A program made the translations under genes and the position numbers. Below are positions 22,850 to 33,963 of a stretch of DNA of 64,000 bases, piece by piece (within the stretch, counting starts at the first letter, position 1; every line of letters begins with the position of its first letter). Source of the stretch: Atriophallophorus winterbourni (lineage: Eukaryota; Platyhelminthes; Trematoda; Plagiorchiida; Microphallidae); assembly GCA_013407085.1 (NCBI GenBank), contig JACCGJ010015083.1, positions 28,396 through 92,395 of the forward strand. Reading direction: 5' to 3'. The notes below the pieces were generated by a model. That model was not told where the DNA came from. It saw only the letters and a program-made list of their open reading frames with translations, and made no database searches.

Positions 22850-23235
22850 TGTTGTATTTCACACATTTTCTTATTAGCAATTGTTAATTATTGTGACCTT
22901 GAAAATATATACGTTTTGAATCCAACCAGCGCGGTTCGTTCTCTCTCGCTGTGTCTGAGCCGATTGTGTGAGAACTTGTTTGCAACTGTCTGGACTGACT
23001 GCAGTGAATGTTTGGACTGTGAGAATCATTAACTCTCACGGATCCTCCAACATTTTAGCACCTTCTACACCTTGGATTCCATCATCTCTTGGACTTTTCC
23101 TGTGTGGATTACTTCGCTATCGTTGGACGTTACGGATCTTTATTTGGACATTTGCTCTCTTGGTCTTTCAGTGAGTCCTTTCCATTTTTGCCATTTTTGT
23201 GTGTAGTGCTAGACTTATATTTCTGGTCCACTACA
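22850..23235 (+). repeat. 3' LTR of element 1
   Basis: This copy shows no difference from the 5' LTR on inspection. It is preceded by the purine tract GGGAGGGGAGTA at about 22,837-22,849, the plus-strand priming site. Confidence 0.95.
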
Positions 23236-23239
23236 AATT

Positions 23240-23457
23240 TACGGGATAACGCTAAAAGATGAAAAACCTAAGCTTGTAAAGCAATTAAGGCGAGTATTCA
23301 GGAAACAACTTACCCCAGTTGCGGTCCAACCCCTGCTTAAAACTAGACACGGTACTGCAGGATATAAGTTCTTCTGGAAGAATGTTCCAGAAGTTAACAA
23401 CCCTAAGGCTGAAAAAGTCATTTAAAGTACCTACCGCCGCTCGGCAAAAGTGATCAC
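23240..23457 (-). pseudogene. CR1-like ORF2 C-terminal fragment
   Basis: The minus strand encodes a LNDFFSLRVVNFWNILPEEL block followed by a SSFKQGLD block and a stop, the end of CR1 ORF2. It faces the plus-strand CR1 fragment that begins at 23,458. Confidence 0.65.
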
Positions 23458-24753
23458 GTAATGATAAGCTTCGAAGCGATATTGCGTTTTCGCAAACCTT
23501 TCTCTCGTCCTAGACGCAATTTTAGACGTGTAGACTGGGGTTTACTCTTGCAGTCTTCAAAATCTTCCCTTCAGTTATCTAGCGATTCAAATGTAAATGA
23601 AAACTGGGATAGAATTTCTAAGTATCTAAACGAGTTACAAGAAAAGCACGCTCCGCTGCAGTGTGTGAGAAGGCATCGAAGGCCACCCTGGTGGTCTCCT
23701 CGAGTCCGTAGGTCTACCCGTAAACGGGATCGTCTATGGCGGCAATATAAGCTATCCCTTACTTCTGGTTCTTGGGCCCGCTACAAAACCGCTCGGAATG
23801 CCTGTGTTAAATTACAACGTGTGCTCAAACAGCATTTTGAGTTATCTCTAGCTAGGGATGCTAAATCCAACCCGAAAAGGTTTTATAGCTACGCACAGTC
23901 AAAAGGAAAAACTAGGGAAAACATAGGGGATTTGAAACTGGAGGACGGAAAAGTTGCCGATACCGACCTGTCTAAGGCGACTGCCTTCTCAGGGTTTTTC
24001 AGTAGCGTTCAACGACGGGATAATTCTTCAAACGCACCGTCAGGTCTGCTTAACCTGACACCTGGTGTCCATGTATTAGATGAGTTGTCCTTTAATGAGG
24101 CTGAGGTGTTTGACGCACTTATCCATGTTCGGGTCAACAAATCTGAGTGACCGGACGGCATCTACTTAATTATGCTTAAAAATCTTGCCTCAGTGCTTGC
24201 CGAACCGTTTTGCCAGCTCTTTAATTCATGCCTGCAACTAGGAGTTGTTCCCAGTAAGTGGAGGGAAGCCATAGTCGTGCCAATACACAAAGGCGGTTGC
24301 AGGTCAACTGTTGGTAACTATAGACCGGTCAGCCTGACCAGCACCGTCTCGAAAGTAATGGAAAAACTGCTGCGTGATAAAATCTGTCAGCATCTTTGTC
24401 GGCATTCTCTGTTGAGTGTAACTCAGCATGGATTTCTTAAGGGTAGATCCTGTCTGACTAACCTCCTTAGCTTTCTCAATACTGCCACTAAAAGGATGGA
24501 TGAAGGGAAGCCTGTCGAAGCCCTCTACCTAGACTTCAGTAAGGCTTTCGATTCCGTAAATCACCGCCTTCTAGAGATTAAGCTAGCAGCCAAAGGCATA
24601 CGGGGTAGTCTACTTGCTTGGATAAAGGCCTTCCTTACAGATAGAACATTCCGAGTGAGAGTAGGATGTACGCTGTCGAATCAAACCGACGTGATCAGTG
24701 GTGTACCCCAAGGTTCAGTACTTGGCCCTCTTCTATTCCTGATTTTCATCTAG
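23458..24753 (+). pseudogene. CR1-like ORF2 fragment (linker and RT core)
   Basis: It encodes the basic linker between endonuclease and RT (HAPLQCVRRHRRPPWW), then an RT core with NYRPVSLTS, LDFSKAFDSVNH, VISGVPQGSVLGPLLFLIF and an abrupt stop before the catalytic FADD box. A TGA at 24,147-24,149 splits the frame; the right arm has GGA there. The 3' part of this copy is missing and unrelated sequence follows. Confidence 0.8.
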
Positions 24754-25140
24754 TAACAGCGGAGATTTAATTTAGCACGTGTATTTCTACATGACAATTA
24801 CTGCACGCCAACATTGCTGTGCTGATCACACCGAGAGGCTGACCAGAATCAGTAGAAACAGACAGGAGAAATTTACACACATATAAGCGATTATTGGTGA
24901 ATTCATGTTCTTATGAATATCAAAGACCACGCACTGATAGAAAACTGTTAAAGTTTCCTTCCATAGAAATCAGAATGGTAAGCCAATAATTGACGAGATA
25001 GCTCGGATCTCCACATTTGAGCAACTTGCTCCAAATCCTGATCTAAGGCTGCTATTGTGAAATGTTTCCAGAACGACTCTGTCAGCGGATCACACTAGGC
25101 GTTCGGGTGAGCTCATAATACTGAAATCAATCATCCATGC
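24754..25140. other. Unassigned sequence between CR1 fragments
   Basis: There is no reading frame and no recognised repeat. It separates a CR1 RT core lacking its 3' half from another CR1 C-terminus, so it could be unrelated filler or a decayed portion of either. Confidence 0.4.
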
Positions 25141-25740
25141 AGGAATATGATTATCTTGTCTCCTCTTGTCAATCACCGTGGACATAATCTCAATCTCTCA
25201 CACCAAATCAGCCGGTTAAATTGCCGCAGTAATTTTTTAACGCTTCGAATTACGCGAGTGTGGAACGCACTGCCGGCAACCGTTGTAAACTCCCAATCAG
25301 TCTCAACCTTTAAACAACGCTTGGACACACATATGAAAGGCTATGTTTATTCTGCGTGACGTTTTTTCTTCTGTATTCACACCGATTATAATGCGTTCCA
25401 AGCTTCCCACTCTTTCAGACTCACTATTTCCCGTGTCTGGAGTCGATCTCCTACCCGTACAAATGCCACAAGAATCCCGGAAAGGTCTAACACAACCCCG
25501 AAGCCTCACTATTCTCAAGCTACCGCCTAGCGAACTCAGGAAGACGCAACTCCAAAGCGAGTGTGGCCTCCCCGCACCCGTACTGATTATTCTGACCAAT
25601 TTATTCCCTTGAACCCCATTCTGACGTTTTTTTCTTTATCCTATTTTTTCGATCCACTGTGAATACATCCTGTGGTTATTTGAAGCTATGTGCTTATTTT
25701 ACCATAAATATACTATTGAACTATTGAACTATTAATAGCA
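25141..25740 (+). pseudogene. CR1-like C-terminus with 3' UTR
   Basis: The frame 25,147-25,359 carries the NHRGHNLNLSHQISRLNC and TRVWNALPATVV blocks and ends at a stop. A 380-bp 3' UTR follows and ends in ATTGAACT-type short repeats near 25,710-25,735, a typical CR1 tail. The same UTR occurs antisense near 12.3-12.9 kb. Confidence 0.7.
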
Positions 25741-25744
25741 GTTG

Positions 25745-26479
25745 TATCAAAAAAGCCTAACCGCTTTTGAATCACTTTGAATTCGAGTAGAAATATCTCG
25801 TGCTGCGCATCCGAAATATTTTCGCAACGTAGAGCTCCTCAAAATGATCTTCGGGTCTTTTGACCGCCGCCTCTTTTCCTCGCTTCTACACGCGTACATC
25901 AGACCCCACCTGGAATATGCTGTGTCCAGTCTGGTCTCCATGGCTAAATCGTGACCATCACGTCATAGAGCAGGCTCAACGGATATTCGCAAAGCTCGTC
26001 AAAGGACTCAGTTTGCTGAACTATGAAGACCGCCTCCAGCAATTCAACGTGTTCCCGACGAGTTACCGTCGCATCCGAAGGGATCTGATACTTGTTTTCT
26101 AAATCTTTAAGGAGAATAAACATCCCTGCCATGAACTGCTTTTGATGGCACCCAGTTACGGAACCCGGGGGCATGTCTTCAAGCTACCACACCAGCCCAG
26201 TCGGTTGAATTGCCGTAAATTTTTCTTTTCTGTCCGTACCCTTCGTGTTTGGAATGACTTACCCGTTTTTTGTCGTGACCTCCTCATCACTCTCCATTTT
26301 TAAAGAGCCACTTGACGCTTATCTCTATTTTTCTCTACAAGTTTAATGGATTTTTACTTTTCCTTCTTCCCGATACTGCACCCATTTTCCTCTTCCTTTC
26401 CAGATACATATACGGAACAGTAGGAATTATTCCTAATTGATATCATTCCTCAATAATTCCAAAAGTAAGTTCATTTCCA
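25745..26479 (+). pseudogene. CR1-like C-terminal fragment interrupted by element 2
   Basis: Blocks for LLHAYIRPHLEYAV, SLLNYEDRLQQFNVFPTSYR and LPHQPSRLNC appear in two or three frames. The 3' UTR begins after about 26,330 and is cut at 26,479 by the LTR of element 2. Sequence after 36,729 resembles the remainder of a CR1 3' UTR. Confidence 0.65.
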
Positions 26480-26881
26480 TAAACGTTTTCCATCATGATG
26501 CCGTTTGTCGTTTTGTTTAAATCAACTGAACACACTTGCGCTTCCTACAGCGTGAACGTCTGATAACTTGCCTTGTGCCGAACCACTAATTAATTGTTTC
26601 AGATTACTGACCCAGAATATTTCTTCCTTTTCCGGTAATTCACTGCTTGTTCCATCTACGACGAGCAATTATCCCGCTGAAGAAGTAACACGGGTCAAAT
26701 ACATTGTTAGCAATAATCCGAGTCGACCACACAAGGATTTCGTAAGTCTGTTGTTGACAGAGTGTATTCTTCTCTTGCATAAATATAATTATATATATTT
26801 ATACATAATTTCATACGCTTATAATAATTCACAACACTTATAACAATTCTCATCAACGTAACGCTCGGCTTATATGCTACA
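26480..26881 (+). repeat. 5' LTR of element 2
   Basis: It starts TAAACGTTTTCC (the 3' copy begins TGAACG, so the terminal TG has mutated) and ends GCTACA. It is followed by AAC and the primer site TGGTGAGCCC at 26,885. Confidence 0.8.
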
Positions 26882-26932
26882 AACTGGTGAGCCCGTTTTT
26901 AATTTTTTTTCCTTATTCATTTTGTATTCATA

Positions 26933-27744
26933 ATGCTTCCGGCGACGAAGCCGTCATTAACTCTAATGTCAGATTGCCCTCTTTCGGGATGTCAAACCCG
27001 AGAGTGTGGTTTGTTTTGGTCCAAGCTCAGTTCGAGAGCTATCGTATCAAATCACAAGACATGGAGTTCGCTAAGGTCACCGCCAACCTTCCTACGGAGG
27101 TTGCATCCGAAGTGATCGACGTCTTGGATCCGAAACCATTAGATCATCCCTACGACAAACTTGAGGCTGCCATTCTACACCGCTTCGGCACGTCCAACGC
27201 AGCTCGCGTGCAACAACTTCTCCAGATAACGGAGTTGGGCGATCGAAAACCTTCGCAACTGTTGCGGCATATGCGCACGCTCGCAAGCGGCAACAATGTC
27301 AGTGACGCTGTGCTAATGCACTTATGAATCAAGTGCCTGCCTGCTCACACGAGGTCTTTCGTATCCATACAAGAAAGCGAAGCATCATTGGAGAAATTTG
27401 CACTCGCCGCCGACAAGGTACACGAGTGTCAAACAAGCAATGCCCAAGTACATGTGGTGACCGGAGACACGCCACAAGCCCCAACGGACCCACGTTTCGC
27501 TCGAATCAAGGACGCAATCGAACGTCTTACACTGTCAATACAGACGACGTATCAACAGCGTAAACCTCAACAGCAAAAACGTCATCCCAAAAACAACCGC
27601 GCAAACGCTTCGCGCCAGGCTGCCAACACAGGTTTCTGCAAGTACCATAAACAGTTTTGTGATGACGCCAGGCACTGTGTGCAGCCCTGTTCTTTCCCCA
27701 ACGCCAGTCAAGCTAAAGCGGGAAAAGAGCAGGCCAGCCAGTAA
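26933..27744 (+). pseudogene. gag: Gag of element 2
   Basis: The blocks LPSFGMSNPRVWFVLVQAQF and [14 protein letters not shown] match gag of element 1. The frame is shifted right after the ATG at 26,933 and closed by a stop at 27,325; a second frame (27,388-27,744) carries the C-terminal half. That half ends in a Cys-x2-His-x9-Cys-x3-Cys finger (CKYHKQFCDDARHCVQPC) with the same spacing as element 1. Not functional as it stands. Confidence 0.82.
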
Positions 27745-27749
27745 TCGCG

Positions 27750-30690
27750 ACGGCTGCAGCTGGCCACACCGTAAGTCGCCTATTCTATATTGATGATTCC
27801 CCAACAGGTCTACGTTTCCTAATTGACACATGAGCGGAGGTGAGTGTTATTCCACCTCATAGTGCAAGCACCCGCATGGACCCAACTGGCGTCAATCTAC
27901 AAGCGGCTAACGGCACACGCATCAAAACGTATGGCCAGCGGCTCCTTCTGCTAAACCTTGGTTTGGGCAGAAATCTTCCATGGACATTCATCGTCGCCGA
28001 CGTTCGTCAGCCGATCATCGGAGCCGACCTTTTAACAGAGTTCGGGCTAGTAGTCGACGTTCAGCGCAAACAACTGTTGGACAACAAATCTGCAGTACGC
28101 GTCACTGGAAAAGCGACATCAATCAATTCGATCGGACTGAAACTCGCCCTACCAGACGACAAGTTTTCAATGCTGCTTCAAGACTACCCGGCTATCATCC
28201 AGCCATCGCGCTGCACGCCAGACATCCAACACGGGATTGCTCACCACATCCACACGGCCGGCCCGCCGACGAACGCAAGACCGCGACGATTGTCCCCTGA
28301 CAAGCTCACCGCTGCCAAAGCGGAGTTCGAGCAACTGCTACAACTTGGGATAATTCGACCCTCTAATAACCCATGGTCATCGCCTTTACATATTGGTTTA
28401 ATAAAATCAGGCGACTGGAGACCATGTGGTGACTACAGAGGCCTCAACAAGCTCACAGTGCCTGACAGGTATCCTATACCTCACATCCAGGATTTCTCCC
28501 TGAGCGCCTGCAGCAAGAAGGTTTTTTCCAAAATCGATCTTGTTCGCGCCTATCATCAAATTCCAGTAGCAGACGCTGACGTTCCGAAGACTGCTGTCAC
28601 TACGCCTTCCGGTCTCTACGAGTTCCTTCGCATGCCGTTTGGACTCAGAAACGCAGCTCAAACTTTCCAGCGCTTCATCGATCAAGTCATGCGAGGTCTG
28701 CCACTCACCCTCACGTACATCGATGATATTCTTGTCGCTAGTGAAAGCCACGAGAAGCATATGGATCACCTTCGACTGGTTTTTCAACGTCTTCAGGAAT
28801 ACAACGTCGTAATCAACCCGGCCAAATGCCAATTCGGCCGACCAGCCCTAGAAATCCTTGGACACACAATCGATTCTCGTGGAATCACTGCCATTCCGCA
28901 GAAAATCTCAGCGATCGAAGACTACCCAACTCCAACGTCTCTTCACCAGCTACGTCGATTCCTTAGATTCATTAACTTCTACGGCAGATTCATACCAAAC
29001 TGCGCGGACAAATACAGACCGTTAACTGATCTTTTGCGGGGAAATCCAAAGAAGTTCAACATGACAACGGAAGCTATCGCAGCGTTCCAATCAGTCAAAG
29101 CATCCCTCATCACGCTCACTTCGCTGGCTCATCTCTCCACGGACAGTAAAGTTAAGCTTGTGCTCAAAACAGACGCTTCTCAAGTGGCTGTCGGTGCCGT
29201 TCTACAACAAGTCATTGACGATGAGTGCGCAGCACTCTCCTTCTTTTCACGAAAGCTGCAACCGGCTCAAACCAGGTATTCTACCTTCAGCCGAGAACTA
29301 CTTGCGATGTACCTCGCAGTAAAGCACTTTCGACACATCCTGGAAGGACGTCAATTCACCATCTACATGGACCACAAGCCCTTGATCCACGCCTTCAACG
29401 CTGCTGCCGACCGCTACTCGTCTCGGGAAACTCGCCACTTGGACTACCTCGCGCAGTTCACCACTGACGTAAGGTACATAGAGGGACCCAGCAACGTCGA
29501 GGCAGATGCTCTATCACGCGCATCAATTTCCCAGATCGAAAAGATTGATTTAGAGGAAATCGCCGCCCTGCAAGAGGACGACCCGGAATTTTCAAAAATC
29601 ACTTCCGAAGCTTCACTGCAGTTTGCTCTCATACCAGTGCCAGGCAGTCGAATACGTATCCATTATGATACATCGACAGGCAATCCACGTCCCTTTGTAC
29701 CAAAGGATTACAGACGACGGATTTTCGAGCACCTGCACGGAATATCCCACCCGAGCAAACGCGCAACCACTAAACTCATCACTGACCGCAATGTTTGGCA
29801 TGGCATGCGGAACGACATTCGTTGTTGGGCACAACAGTGTCTTGCCTGCCAACGTAGTAAGGTACATCGCCATACCCGCTCTATCCCTGAAAAATTCACA
29901 CTTCCAGATGGACGCTTTCGGCATGTTCATATCGATCTGGTTGGACCATTACCCTCATCTTGTGGGTGCACTCATCTTTTGACGTGCATCGATAGATTCA
30001 CACGCTGGCCCCAAGCGTGCCCACTAGTGGATACATCTGCGGAAACCGTAGCTCGCACCTTCGTCTCTGGTTGGATCGCGAATTACGGTGTCCCGTCCCA
30101 GATCACAACAGACAGCGGAACGCAGTTCACGTCCCACCTCTTCGCAGAACTGAATCGTCTACTGGGATGTGAACATTTTCGGACGACGGCTTAACATCCA
30201 GTCGCGAACGGCCTCGTTGAACGATTCCATCGTCAATTGAAGGCTGCGCTCGTCGCCACCGAATTCAGCGCATCCTGGGTTGACAAACTGCCACTGGTTC
30301 TGCTCGGCATCCGCAATACCGCAAAAGATGACATCGGTTGCACATCAGCCGATATGGCTTACGGAACAACTCTGCGACTCCCCGCCGAACTGCTGACCGA
30401 CTCCACACCCCTGACTGCAATTGAAACTGCTCCGTATGTCTCCCGGCTCCGAGCCTTCATGCTCCGCCTACCCGTGTAACTTCTCGTACAAGTCACGTCG
30501 ACAATTATCTTCTGTCGTGCACGTACGTATTCACGCGGGTAGACCGTGTTTAACCGCCCCTTGAAGCACCATACGACGGCCCATTCAAAGTCATCTCCCG
30601 CAGTGCCAAGTACTTCGTCATTGAACGCAACGGCCGCCCGGATTTAGTCAGCATCGACCGATTGATGCCTGCGTACATGGAATCGAATAC
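27750..30690 (+). pseudogene. pol: Pol of element 2: protease, RT, RNase H, integrase
   Basis: A long open frame (27,840-30,194, 784 codons) carries the RT with [15 protein letters not shown] and YIDD (about 28,715), RNase H with KTDAS and YMDHKPL, and the integrase zinc domain and DDE core ([15 protein letters not shown]). Two stops disable it: TGA at 27,831-27,833 replaces the glycine of the protease Asp-Thr-Gly triad, and TAA at 30,192 falls just after the integrase GCEHFRTTA block. A third frame (30,237-30,479) carries the rest of the catalytic domain and a degraded C-terminus follows. Confidence 0.88.
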
Positions 30691-30969
30691 AGACCGAGGA
30701 CCCCCTACGACTGTGACTATCCCTTCACAACCAGTCCCCTTTGTTTCTTTTCCCTCGTCTCCCTTTTGTCGACTCCAGATACGCAGCCGATGCGCGAGGA
30801 CTTGAGCATTTCACCCCCGTCCACGCCAGCAAAACAACCCATGATGGAAACCCCGCTGCATCCACGGACAGCGGTGACAACCGACGACACGGACACCCCG
30901 CGCACACGCACTGACCGTACCATGGCACGACCCCGTCGGTACACACCGTAGATGGATGTCGAGCATGGC

Positions 30970-31055
30970 TGAACGTTTTCCATCATGATGCGTGTGTCGT
31001 TTTGTTCAAATCAACTGAACACACACTTGCGCTTCCTACAGCGTAAACGTCTCTT
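30970..31055 (+). repeat. 3' LTR of element 2, first 86 bp
   Basis: TGAACGTTTTCCATCATGATG through GCTTCCTACAGCGTAAACGTCT matches the start of the 5' LTR, then stops where CR1-like sequence begins. Confidence 0.75.
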
Positions 31056-31870
31056 TCTAGCTGGGGATCACAATGAGGATTAGATTTTTCTGCTTCTAAG
31101 ACACAATATATGGGATTACGTTGTTCAATCCCTTCTAACACACTCACGATAAATGGCTCAACCATCACACCTTCTGCAGAAATTAAGGACCTTGGATTTT
31201 GATACTCCTCTTCTCTCAATTTTAATGAAGAAGCTAGACACCTCATTGCAAGAGCAAGACAAAACTTTAGCTTAATTAACCATAAATTCCTCTTACGCGA
31301 GAGTAAAATAGCATTGTATAAGATGAAGGTCCTACCAATTCTCGATTATTGTAATATCATCTATTCTCACATGGGTAGGCGTGATTGTTCTCTCTTAGAG
31401 AGACTTCAACGCACTTTCAGCAAAATAACTTTAGGCTATTCGAACCCCTTGCCTTATCTTGAAATGTGTACTTTGCTGAATGTCGAACCACTATGGCTAC
31501 GCAGAATTCGTCTGAATCTGATTCTTTTCTTTCGAATCATTACCCAGCAACGAATTAAGCTTCAGTCTGACATGCGCTTTCACGATTATATCCGATATGA
31601 TCTGCGCAATCGAACAAGGCTGTTGAATATCCCAATGTCTCGCACTAAAGTTAGACGTAACTTCTTCTCAGTTAGATATGCACAACTTTGGAATTCCCTT
31701 CCTCTTCATTTCCGTATGTGCACATCTACAGGAAAATTTAAAACGCTTGTAGAAACCCTTACCGTTCACTCATTATCCCAAATCCTTAAGATAAACTCTC
31801 CTCTAGATATTCTATACTCTCATGGAATCCCAGGTTTCTAATTTCACATCTTTCTCCACATATTAGTATA
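31056..31870 (+). pseudogene. CR1-like ORF2 C-terminal fragment inserted in the element 2 LTR
   Basis: It begins in a frame-broken stretch whose pieces read as a CR1 ORF2 between the RT core and thumb. It then gives a 175-codon frame (31,314-31,841) with VLPILDYCNIIYSHMG, a LLNVEPLWLRRIRLNL block and LWNSLPLHFR, ending at a stop. It is 5'-truncated. About 290 bp of unassigned A/T-rich sequence follow (31,871-32,159). Confidence 0.72.
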
Positions 31871-32159
31871 TCACGATGTCTTATAGTATTCTCTGGATAA
31901 CTGGCCATTCAAGTGTCAGGTTGCCAGGCCTCAAATATGTTGTTACGAACCTTCATCGTAACCGTACGTTTTATGAGCATTTTTACCATATGACCATATC
32001 TTCAACCGTTATCTGCTTACATTAAACCCATTTATGCATACAAACATGTTTTACCATAACGTATTTATTATAAAAACAAAAAAGAAAAAAACGCTAAAAA
32101 TGCCAAAAATATAGTTCTTTTTATCTTTTTTTATCGTTTATAATAAATGTAATATTTCA

Positions 32160-32504
32160 CAATGATAACCTCTCACCATGATGGTGAAGAGAATATTTTT
32201 AATTGTGTTCCAGTGTCTCCGACTCCGAAACCAACTCCGATAATGGTCCTTACTTCTTCCGAGTAAGACTGATTCTCTACATGAACCGAAATCCATACTG
32301 GCGAACAGTTTTGGTTTCCCTTATTCGACAATTCTTCGACTTTCCTGGATCGTACAACCGGCCCAAACCTCATGCAATTTTAACCACAATCTCTCCTTAT
32401 CCCCTCCATTTCCTAATTTTTTCAATATAACTTCGAATTTTTATGTGCTTTTCTTCAATAACACCCACCAACATTCATAAGAAGTCAATTTATATATATA
32501 TATA
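32160..32504 (+). mobile_element. CR1-like 5' leader with terminal hairpin
   Basis: It opens with ACCTCTCACCATGATGGTGA, the plus-strand version of the hairpin that starts the CR1 elements at 17,390 and 18,290 (minus). It continues with a similar C-rich leader (TGTTCCAGTGTCTCC). The leader ends in a TA run at 32,490-32,504, the target of the BEL/Pao insertion. Confidence 0.55.
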
Positions 32505-33231
32505 TGTAAGGTTCAAAGTAGTTTGAAATTCTTCCTTTCCCTTTAACATTTCTTTTATTTTGAACCTAGTTACAAAACCTGAATTTTGTGAAATAGATTT
32601 TGCTTGTGTTTAATTTTCCTACAGTATTTTGATATAAAACTTTTCTTTTTGTAATCATTTCTGTTATTGTAAATCTTTTCTTTACACGACTTCGGTCAAA
32701 TGTTTGTTTTAATTTATTGTTTCTGCCATTGTCGGTCATTGTTGCGGAATTTGGTTGCCATTTTGGGCTTCAGTATTTTGCTTGAATTTGGACGCTATTT
32801 TGAGTGTCATTTTTGCTTGTCACAGAAAGTTTGGACGACATTTTGGTAAATCGATTCTTCTTATTTTATATCAGGTCGTCTTTTGTTTGAATTGAATTTG
32901 ATTCTGGAGTATTTGGCTCCATTGTTGCTGTGACGTTCCTATACAATTAAGGTTTGTATAGTTATTTTCGTTGTAATTGTTGTTAATTACAGTACCGTAG
33001 AATATCACAATCGTTGTTTTGAAATTATCGAAATAAGAAACGGGTGGACTACGCGTAACTCACGTCACAGACAATACAGTACTTAATTTTGGGAGTACTC
33101 AACTTGAAATTTGATTCTTCTCGAACTTGGCGAGAAGTGCAGTTGAAGATTCGCGAATCGATCCAGTTTACAATATTGGTGACGTCCCTGTTTATTTGTT
33201 TCCTTTTTTCCTTTGAATCCTTTTGTATAAA

Positions 33232-33963
33232 ATGCCTAAAGTTGCTTCTAAGGTAGCATTGACTGAGTGCGATAAGCCACAGGGCATAGATACGGCTTCC
33301 CAATACGCATTGGATTTAGAGCAGCAGCTATCCGTAGCTAGATCCACGATAGAGCGCTTGGAAAGGGAAAAGAGAGAACTAGAGGAGGATAATTTGATAG
33401 CTGGCAAGAGCAGCAATCCAGAACGAAGCGGGACGACAACAACCGAATTGCAGCCCTCAATGAATATCACCCTCGGACTACCCAAGGTTGGATTATCATA
33501 CTTTGATGGTAATCCAATTGAGTATTGGAAATTTATGAGGCAATTTGAATGCTACATTGAATCGCGGCTAACGGACCCGGCACAAAGATTATTATATCTG
33601 ATGTTTTATTGCCGTGATAAGGCTCGTAAAGCTATTGATGCCTGCGTCATGCTGCAACCCACTGAGGGTTATAAGAGAGCAAAAACCATACTTCGAGATT
33701 TGTTCGGTTTACCACATGTCGTTGCTCGGTCTACATTGGATGAATTGTTCGGAGAAGCCAGAACGCTTTCAGAGAAGGTAGATGGTTTATCTGAATTGGC
33801 AATAAAGATGGAAAATTGCCAAATTATGCTGACACAAATGAAGTGCGAGGCCGACTTGAATTCGGTTAACACTTTGGAAGGTGTTGTAAGGTGCTTACCT
33901 GTAGCCTTACAGCAGCAGTGGGCCGATGCTGCGACGCGATTACGGCTGACGGTTCGGATGTAA
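33232..33963 (+). pseudogene. gag: BEL/Pao Gag (DUF1759-like)
   Basis: The ATG at 33,232 follows the interior leader. A coiled-coil-like charged segment (residues about 20-50) precedes the capsid-like block PKVGLSYFDGNPIEYWKFMR and a DKARKAIDACVMLQP block, as in BEL/Pao Gag. The frame ends at 33,963, while the next frame already continues the protein from about 33,900, so one frame change lies near 33,900-33,960. Whether this is decay or programmed is unknown. Confidence 0.8.

Larger units (their letters stand above)
18346..23235 (+). mobile_element. CsRn1-type Ty3/gypsy LTR retrotransposon (element 1), young
   Basis: Two LTRs of 386 bp, identical as far as I compared them, enclose a gag and a pol with protease, reverse transcriptase, RNase H and integrase in Ty3/gypsy order. 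The 4-bp AATT lies immediately outside both LTRs (18,342-18,345 and 23,236-23,239). A primer site follows the 5' LTR and a purine tract precedes the 3' LTR. Gag carries the Cys-His-Cys-Cys finger that marks the CsRn1/Kabuki group. The only break noticed is a frame shift in the RNase H region. Confidence 0.93.

Noticed and set aside
28407..28832. Minus-strand 141-codon frame opposite element 2 RT (and its mirror)
   Set aside because: It is a shadow of the conserved RT coding strand.
33049..33303. Minus-strand frame across the BEL/Pao leader
   Set aside because: It is non-coding by context; it crosses the LTR end and the leader of Gag in antisense.
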